Source: Methyloprofundus sedimenti (GTDB lineage: Bacteria; Pseudomonadota; Gammaproteobacteria; Methylococcales; Methylomonadaceae). From it: a DNA stretch of 64,000 bases. The DNA lies in assembly GCF_002072955.1 (NCBI RefSeq), contig NZ_LPUF01000001.1, positions 1,634,896 to 1,698,895 on the forward strand, read 5' to 3'. Positions within the stretch are counted from its first letter, which is position 1; the number at the start of each line of letters is the position of its first letter. This document shows positions 59,058-64,000 of the stretch, piece by piece. The translations under genes and the position numbers were made by a program. The notes beneath the pieces are model-generated. The model did no database searches, was not told the origin of the DNA, and was given only the letters and a program-made list of their open reading frames with translations.

Positions 59058-60725
59058 TTACCATTCTGCCAATTTGAGTTTAGTTTCAATTTTTTTAATT
59101 TTACCGCTCTGCATCTCTTCCTTAATAAGGTTTCCTTCCTTGTCAAATGCTCGAACAGTGAGCCGCTGTTTATTTCGATCTATATCAAGCCGGCAAAAAT
59201 TATCTTCTTGTGTGAAATTATCCGCTTTGTAATCCATTTTGACACCATTCGCCAGGTCAAAGGTATCCTGTTGATTTTCCAGAGTTGAGTCATGAACATA
59301 GTTGGATGGGTCGCCATCTGCAAAAGGGAATGGCCAGTAAAAGGCTGAAGAAGTGATAGAAAATGCCCTTAGATTATTAGCCTCTTCAGTACCGGAAAAA
59401 ATGATTTGCGCAACATTCGAGCAATGAATATCGCCAGATAAAAAAATAACATTTTGAATATTATTTTCTACAATATAATCCAGCAGAACTTTTTTTGTCG
59501 TAGGGTAGGCAGGCCAGGAATCACTCTCTTCTTTATTGCATTTACTTGACTTTTCTCTGGCATCAATTGGGTTAGGAGCAAACACACTAGAAGTAACCAG
59601 AAATTTTGGCGTATTCCCACGCTGGTTTTGTTGATTAAGTAGCCATTCCAGCATGCGTGATAATTGATTTGGCTCACCACCCAGTGCAGGCCTACCCAGC
59701 ATATGATTTTCACTTAGATCCTTATTTTCAGTATTCAGATATCGTTGTGTCCGGGTATCCAGCACAAAATACGGGTAACCTCCACATTCAAAGGTGTAAT
59801 ATAAACGTGTACCAAACGTTCTTGGTCCGTGGCACCATTGATAGCTCATATAAGCATTCATGGCCAACACGAATAATTGACGTTTTGATCCATTCACAAA
59901 GCGATCTTGAGTCCAGTTATCCTCAATCTCATGATCATCCAGAATCATATATTGAGGTACAATACGTAGCAGCTCACGCATATTTAATGAACTAAATGCG
60001 CTTTGGTAACGTTCTTGAAATTCCTCAAAGGTATCAGCGCGACCCACAGGAACCGATCGATTTAACTTATCCGCATATATTTGATCACCGACCATCAGCA
60101 CAAATCTGGGTGCTGGTTCCTTTTTACTTGGTTTAGAGACTTGTCTGGCAATGGGCCCAAAAATGCGATCGGCATGTTTAGTTCGCCAGAGTATGCCAGG
60201 AAACCGGCAAGAACCTAGAATAAAACTATATTGATCAATCAGCTTGTTGGCATCAGGAAATGTCTGGAATTCTGCAATGGAACGGACACCCTCCAGTTGC
60301 TGATCATCTAACAGAATATCTCGCCAGACTTTTGCATCAGGTAATCGAGAGACAAGTTCCTGATCATTTATCATGAAGTCATCGGGAAATGGATCATCAA
60401 TTGTTAAAGTAGCGACCCTTACGGTATATTTTGTATCAGCTTGTAAAGGTTGAAAATCAGTAGCTGAGTCTATACCAGACTCTTTACCTAGTAGAAATGT
60501 ACCGGTACGATCATACTCTCGATGCAGTCTAAAATAATAAATAGGAGAATCCGTAACGGTTTTACCATTAATAGCAATGATGGTAATAATACCAAGAGTT
60601 CGCCGCGATGCAGACAGATCAGTCTTTTCATCTTCCGGATCACCAGCCCTGATCCAGATTCGACAACAATCATCGGCGGTATGCCCAACAATAGGACCTA
60701 ATCCCGGAATACGTAAACTACTCAT
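59058..60725 (-). CDS. PhoD-like phosphatase / alkaline phosphatase D family
   Basis: The 555-residue protein has a beta-rich N-terminal region (about 1-150; IVGHTADDCCRIWIRAGDP), then a PhoD metallophosphatase domain: SCRFPGI, GDQIYADKL, YMILDDHEIEDNW and FLSGDIHCSNVAQI with metal ligands. Unlike secreted PhoD it has no Tat or Sec signal, so it probably works in the cytoplasm. PhoD enzymes hydrolyse phosphodiesters. It is divergent from the LuxR-type gene (359-base gap), upstream of the hydrolase unit. Confidence 0.87.
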   Translation of the reverse strand: MSSLRIPGLGPIVGHTADDCCRIWIRAGDPEDEKTDLSASRRTLGIITIIAINGKTVTDSPIYYFRLHREYDRTGTFLLGKESGIDSATDFQPLQADTKYTVRVATLTIDDPFPDDFMINDQELVSRLPDAKVWRDILLDDQQLEGVRSIAEFQTFPDANKLIDQYSFILGSCRFPGILWRTKHADRIFGPIARQVSKPSKKEPAPRFVLMVGDQIYADKLNRSVPVGRADTFEEFQERYQSAFSSLNMRELLRIVPQYMILDDHEIEDNWTQDRFVNGSKRQLFVLAMNAYMSYQWCHGPRTFGTRLYYTFECGGYPYFVLDTRTQRYLNTENKDLSENHMLGRPALGGEPNQLSRMLEWLLNQQNQRGNTPKFLVTSSVFAPNPIDAREKSSKCNKEESDSWPAYPTTKKVLLDYIVENNIQNVIFLSGDIHCSNVAQIIFSGTEEANNLRAFSITSSAFYWPFPFADGDPSNYVHDSTLENQQDTFDLANGVKMDYKADNFTQEDNFCRLDIDRNKQRLTVRAFDKEGNLIKEEMQSGKIKKIETKLKLAEW

Positions 60726-61084
60726 AATCTACTCCTGATAAATTAAAGTTGCTGGATTATGTTTATAATACTGCTTAAAAAAATTAACCCAATCTACACA
60801 TTTTTGATGCTTTCCTTGAGACTTACTAACAGGCTACCAGGCCAGAAATTACTTCCTTAGAGGCAAACTATACCTTTTTGAAACGGGACTTTATTCTTTT
60901 TCATCCTGATTCTGTTTTTTAGTTGATACAGCAATTATAGCCCGTCTCTGGAAATTTGCTGTGAATTGCAGGTCATCATGTTTAGCCAGGTAGGTTGATT
61001 TATCTATCTGACTCTTTGGCTATGTATCAGTGTCGTGATATAAAGATAAAAGCTATTAAAATATAATAATAAAGGCTGAATTAA
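60726..61084. other. Divergent intergenic region between the PhoD-like and LuxR-type genes
   Basis: About 360 bases containing the promoters of both divergent genes. I see no clean palindrome longer than 6 bp per arm and no open frame; weak CAGCAA/TTGCTG repeats occur near 60930-60962. Confidence 0.5.
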
Positions 61085-62155
61085 ATGGTTCAACTAGCTG
61101 ATGCGATAGACCTGAATTCAATATTGGCTAACGCTCCAGGGAATCCACTGATCTGGAACTACTTTCTTACAGAATTGACCCGGCAATTGAATTGTAGCTC
61201 CGGTGTTCTACTGGTTACTGATCTCATTAAACGAGAAAATACGCATTTTCTTTTCAGTGTTAATATCCCGCCAGCGTATCAGAAGAAATATGAAAATGAC
61301 TTAAACAGACTGGATTGCTTTAATTATCTTATTAGCAAAAGCCCAAAAAAGATTTTTTTTAATCAAACACTGAACAACAACCATTACCAGGAAATCAGCG
61401 GACACTTCAAACTGCCAGCCAATCAGAAATACCGGTTCGGTGTATCGATCCCCTGCAATCATAATCATGCCCTCAGCCTGATATTAAATCGTAAAAATGC
61501 GTTTAGTGATGAAGAACAGCAATATATTAACAGGACTTTGCAATCCACTATCCCTGCTTTAGAAAAAGCATTGCACGGTGAGCAGCGATATAAAATAAAC
61601 AGTCAAATTCTACCTTACATGGGCGACCATTTTGACGGGTATATTATTATTGACCGATATTTAAATATTCTATTTTCAGACCCTGTTTACACTTCCATTA
61701 TCGGCAAACTGGCTTGCGTCAACATTTCTGGTGACCGGTTTGGTATGACTCCTCCGGCTATTGAGCAGCAGTTATTAACATTAATTGACAATAATCAGGG
61801 CACAGATTCGATTCACAACCAATGCCATGTCTGTCAGATTTCACTGATCCCCATTTCAAGTTTAGAAAACCTGTACAAATGGGAATGTTTTAAAGATAGC
61901 TTTATTCTTGTATTTACGCATTCTAAAGATAAAAATCCTGCGCTGAATCGCCTGTCAGAAATTTATCAACTCTCTCGATGTGAAGCCCTTTGTGCTCTGC
62001 ATTTTATGAAAACGCCCTCTATTCCTGACGTAGCGACGAGTACTCACCGCTCCCAGGAAACGGTAAGAAATCATATTAAACATGCCATGAAAAAAATGGA
62101 TGTACATAATCAGGCGGAATTGATGAAGAAATTAATTACCCTGTCAGCTTTATAA
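61085..62155 (+). CDS. LuxR-type transcription regulator with sensory N-terminus
   Basis: The 356-residue protein has a C-terminal LuxR-type helix-turn-helix (about 295-356: LSRCEALCALHFMKTPSI, then STHRSQETVRNHIKHAMKKM). The N-terminal 280 residues look like a GAF-like domain (about 20-165; FLTELTRQLNCSSGVLLVTD and FSDEEQQYINRT) followed by a PAS-like segment (about 195-270; GYIIIDRYLNILFSD). It lacks acyl-homoserine-lactone signatures that I can see. Divergent from the PhoD-like gene and adjacent to the lipid-enzyme set, it is the likely regulator of that set (inference). No sensor kinase is nearby. Confidence 0.85.
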   Translation: MVQLADAIDLNSILANAPGNPLIWNYFLTELTRQLNCSSGVLLVTDLIKRENTHFLFSVNIPPAYQKKYENDLNRLDCFNYLISKSPKKIFFNQTLNNNHYQEISGHFKLPANQKYRFGVSIPCNHNHALSLILNRKNAFSDEEQQYINRTLQSTIPALEKALHGEQRYKINSQILPYMGDHFDGYIIIDRYLNILFSDPVYTSIIGKLACVNISGDRFGMTPPAIEQQLLTLIDNNQGTDSIHNQCHVCQISLIPISSLENLYKWECFKDSFILVFTHSKDKNPALNRLSEIYQLSRCEALCALHFMKTPSIPDVATSTHRSQETVRNHIKHAMKKMDVHNQAELMKKLITLSAL

Positions 62156-62218
62156 GCTAAAAGAAGTACGCATCAATTACTTAGGATCGTGCACCAAATA
62201 AGGTATGCATCTTAAAAT

Positions 62219-62272
62219 GGGGCGCAGGTCTTTAGTCTGCATTGTAAAAGGCGGACTAAAGATCCGCGCCCC
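62219..62272. repeat. REP-like imperfect palindrome
   Basis: GGGGCGCAGGTCTTTAGTCT (from 62219) pairs with GGACTAAAGATCCGCGCCCC (ending 62272), with two wobbles and one mismatch over 22 positions and a loop of about 10 bases. It lies between the LuxR-type gene and the convergent hydrogenase maturation gene and shares the CTTTAG core with the palindrome at 55028. No T-run follows, so it is not a typical terminator. Confidence 0.75.
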
Positions 62273-62335
62273 ATTGTGTCGAAGTTACTTCATGCGCGTT
62301 CCTTAAAGCTGCTTTGGGATCACAGGCGGGCTCGT

Positions 62336-62809
62336 CTACTTTGTGCAATCCAGCCAATACGCCAGTTCCGGTTTATCCAATAACAGTTGGACAAAGTTTT
62401 TTGCTGCAACTAAATTTGCACATGCCTGCTCACTCAAATCAGTACCCAATTCAAAATTCAAGCCCTGAATACTTAATAAAAAGCTGGGGGGAGGCTGTTT
62501 ATGCACAACCCGCTGATAAACCGATAATACCGAAGAGGGACTCATTGCATGAGTGGTATAGCTTTTGTCCTGTTCGGGAGCAAGTTGCATAAATGAAAAA
62601 GCCTGCTCACATGCGACTGAGGCATCAACAAATAACACCAATTGGCGAGCTTCCAGATCAAGGGCATGTTCAATCTGTAATTGAAAATCAGTTATGACCT
62701 CAAGCCCCTCAAAGAAGCTATTTTGTTCAATATATTCAATTAGTAACGGTCCTAAAGCATCATCACCACGACTTAGGTTACCATAGCCAAAAACTAACAC
62801 ATTTGTCAT
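62336..62809 (-). CDS. Hydrogenase maturation protease (HyaD/HoxW/HybD family)
   Basis: These proteases clip the C-terminus of the NiFe hydrogenase large subunit once nickel is in place. The 157-residue protein begins VLVFGYGNLSRGDDALGP, with a nickel-binding acidic residue in the conserved position, and has LVLFVDASV and TTHAMSPSSVL for the other two ligands. Length is normal. The hydrogenase structural and hyp genes are not in the window, so this is an orphan here, or its operon continues outside. Neighbours are a LuxR-type gene (convergent) and ssrA (divergent). Confidence 0.86.
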   Translation of the reverse strand: MTNVLVFGYGNLSRGDDALGPLLIEYIEQNSFFEGLEVITDFQLQIEHALDLEARQLVLFVDASVACEQAFSFMQLAPEQDKSYTTHAMSPSSVLSVYQRVVHKQPPPSFLLSIQGLNFELGTDLSEQACANLVAAKNFVQLLLDKPELAYWLDCTK

Positions 62810-62973
62810 TATTCAAATAAATCCCATTATTGGATTAAAAATTAGCGCATAACTACATTTAGCACACTCTGTTCAATAAATATATCACAGCAATACTGGC
62901 TATTTTCCTGGTGCTAAGGGGCTAACAACTTCCCGCCTTAAAAATATAATATATATTCAACATTAAAATCTAT

Positions 62974-62979
62974 TATAAT
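62974..62979 (+). promoter_or_regulatory. Probable -10 box of ssrA
   Basis: TATAAT is a perfect sigma-70 -10 hexamer, 12 bases before the mature 5' end of tmRNA, which leaves room for a short precursor leader that RNase P removes. No convincing -35 hexamer lies at standard spacing. Confidence 0.5.
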
Positions 62980-62991
62980 ATCAATTCCAAA

Positions 62992-63369
62992 GGGGACGAC
63001 CAGGTTTCGACGTGGGTAGCAAAACCTTAGGGGCATGTCGAGGACAGTACACCTCGTAAAATCTACTGAACTTAAAGTATTCGCAAATGACGAAAACTAC
63101 TCAATGGCTTTAGCTGCTTAAACACAGCACCATTCTCCTGACTATCTGTGCTTATGCGGGTAGGTTCTTCGGAACACTCAGGAGTCACTCTACATAAGAT
63201 CGCGTTAAGAACTTTGTTCGGAGTTCAAACACGCTAAATCCAATCGAAATCGCTAAAAGTATCTTGGTCCGACGGGTAGCTTCTAGCTAAATCAAAAGCG
63301 CGGAATAAACATGTAGATCCAAAGGCGGAGTGCTTGCGGACGGGGGTTCGATTCCCCCCGTCTCCACCA
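62992..63369 (+). ncRNA. ssrA: Transfer-messenger RNA (tmRNA)
   Basis: tmRNA with SmpB rescues stalled ribosomes and tags the nascent protein for proteolysis. The 5' GGGGACG pairs with 3' CGTCTCC to form the tRNA-like acceptor stem, with CCA encoded at the end (63367-63369). The T arm is GGGGGTTCGATTCCCCC. The tag reading frame runs from the GCA resume codon at 63083 to the stop TAA at 63119-63121 and encodes ANDENYSMALAA, 12 residues. Length of 378 bases is normal for one-piece tmRNA. The internal tag region and pseudoknots match the gammaproteobacterial form. Confidence 0.97.
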
Positions 63370-63397
63370 AGATTACGTTTTATAAAACTTTAAAAAT

Positions 63398-63439
63398 ACC
63401 CGAAAAACCCTGTTAATGCTAGGTTATCGGGTTTTTTTA
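63398..63439 (+). terminator. Intrinsic terminator of ssrA
   Basis: ACCCGA (63398-63403) pairs with TCGGGT (63427-63432), with inner pairing ACC/GGT, and is followed by seven T. It begins 29 bases after the tmRNA 3' end. Confidence 0.8.
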
Positions 63440-64000
63440 TGCCTGTAGCATCCTACAAGGTTGCATAAAATATTACCTGATTACGTACAACTTACAGCCA
63501 TTTTAAAATAAATTTTAAAATATCAGTATATTAAGCGTCTCGTCATTTTCGCAGTCTACCCAGTCAAGCTTGGGCACAAGCTTTATCGAGAATCTTTGCT
63601 TAGCCCACAAGATTCCTGCTGAAAGCATCACTGCCATTAAGTCAAGGAATAAATCTATATTAAACAAAAGGTTACCCTGTGGGTTGGGTTAGCTTATCTA
63701 GCGAAGCGTAGATATCGTAACCCAACAATGCCTCGTTTGGAGCCTACCTTTTTATTGCTTTGTGCTGTAAGCAGGTATTTATTTCTACTCCATGCCAGTT
63801 AGTTTGTACTTTTGCTTGCTTGGTGCAACGACTTTCTGACTTAGTTAGTCCCTGACAACCATACTCCTTACTTTGTAGGCTCTTTAGCTGTTCTTTAATC
63901 TCCTTAACTGTCGACTGCCTCGCTTTCTTTTTTTCTAAAAATCTAAAATTCCCCTACTTAGTTCTAAATCATCGACTACGCCATAGTTTGGTCCCAGCTG
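63440..64000. other. Region with no recognised gene downstream of ssrA
   Basis: About 560 bases to the window edge. An open frame of 66 codons is present on the minus strand (63753-63953) without a credible start or ribosome site. The only clear structure is the palindrome at 63685-63726. Sites next to ssrA are frequent integration targets for genomic islands, but no integrase, repeated ssrA end or attachment duplication is visible here. Confidence 0.5.
63685..63726. repeat. REP-like palindrome downstream of ssrA
   Basis: TTGGGTTA (63685-63692) and TAACCCAA (63719-63726) are perfect outer arms, with an inner pair TATCTA (63696-63701) and TAGATA (63710-63715) around a GCGAAGC core. This two-step symmetric structure is typical of dispersed REP elements or the end hairpins of IS200-like elements. 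Confidence 0.65.

Noticed and set aside
50037-62809. Prophage or integrated island
   Set aside because: Apart from the lysin-like gene there is no integrase, portal, terminase, tail gene or attachment repeat. The accessory set could be transferred, but no boundary is visible.
63330-63369. Separate tRNA gene suggested by the T arm and CCA
   Set aside because: It is the 3' tRNA-like part of tmRNA, pairing with the 5' GGGGACG at 62992.
63753-63953. 66-codon minus-strand frame downstream of ssrA
   Set aside because: No start codon with a ribosome site, biased to Lys and Gln, and no match to a family I know. It could be a gene remnant, but cannot be supported.

Overview
This 64 kb window looks like chromosomal DNA from an AT-rich gammaproteobacterium, most probably a type I methanotroph or methylotroph (order Methylococcales). 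Two things point there. The gene orders are gammaproteobacterial: hrcA-grpE-dnaK-dnaJ-dapB, trpF-trpB-trpA-accD-folC-SPOR-cvpA-purF, sdhCDAB-sdhE-ygfX, prmB-aroC-MFS and exbB-exbD-lpxK. In addition there is a block of archaeal-type pterin and furan cofactor genes (mfnB, a DUF447 protein, a dihydropteroate-synthase-related protein and a DmrB-like flavoprotein at 34.7-37.9 kb), a hallmark of organisms that oxidise formaldehyde with tetrahydromethanopterin and methylofuran. Genus and species cannot be fixed from the window.

Layout. 0-5.7 kb: heat-shock chaperone genes with two sigma-32-like promoters, then dapB. 6-8.1 kb (minus): usp-cobU-cobT. 8.9-12.6 kb (plus): an envelope cluster, CsgG-like protein plus three lipoproteins (COG3014-like, YcfL-like, LpoB-like). 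12.8-15.5 kb: a DUF445 protein, a BepA-like M48 protease and a lone tusD. 15.6-23.1 kb (minus): purine, folate, fatty-acid and tryptophan genes. 23.3-28.4 kb: a DUF2231 membrane protein, pncC, metZ, pgm and a small L,D-transpeptidase. 28.5-30.8 kb: an Lpp-like lipoprotein with a perfect terminator, a second L,D-transpeptidase and rdgC. 31-33 kb: a deoxyinosine glycosylase, a PurN paralogue and small unknown genes. 33.4-38.9 kb: a DAACS symporter, the C1-cofactor genes and a divergent folP. 39-43 kb: succinate dehydrogenase with its FAD assembly factor. 43.2-49.9 kb: prmB, aroC, an MFS transporter, ExbB/ExbD, lpxK, a lone tusB and ubiA.

50-62.8 kb is accessory in character. It holds a signal-less M15 peptidase with a peptidoglycan-binding region, then a minus-strand set (PhoD-like phosphatase, alpha/beta hydrolase, acetoacetate-decarboxylase-like protein, patatin, GMC/cholesterol-oxidase-type oxidoreductase, large metallophosphoesterase). 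Divergent from these is a LuxR-type regulator, followed by an orphan hydrogenase maturation protease. Imperfect GC-rich palindromes are interspersed. I think this set is the best candidate for an undescribed, probably lipid- or sterol-directed, pathway.

The right end carries ssrA (tmRNA, tag ANDENYSMALAA) with a promoter box and terminator, then about 560 bp with no convincing gene but a long REP-like palindrome. I see no CRISPR array, complete insertion sequence, prophage, rRNA or ordinary tRNA gene.
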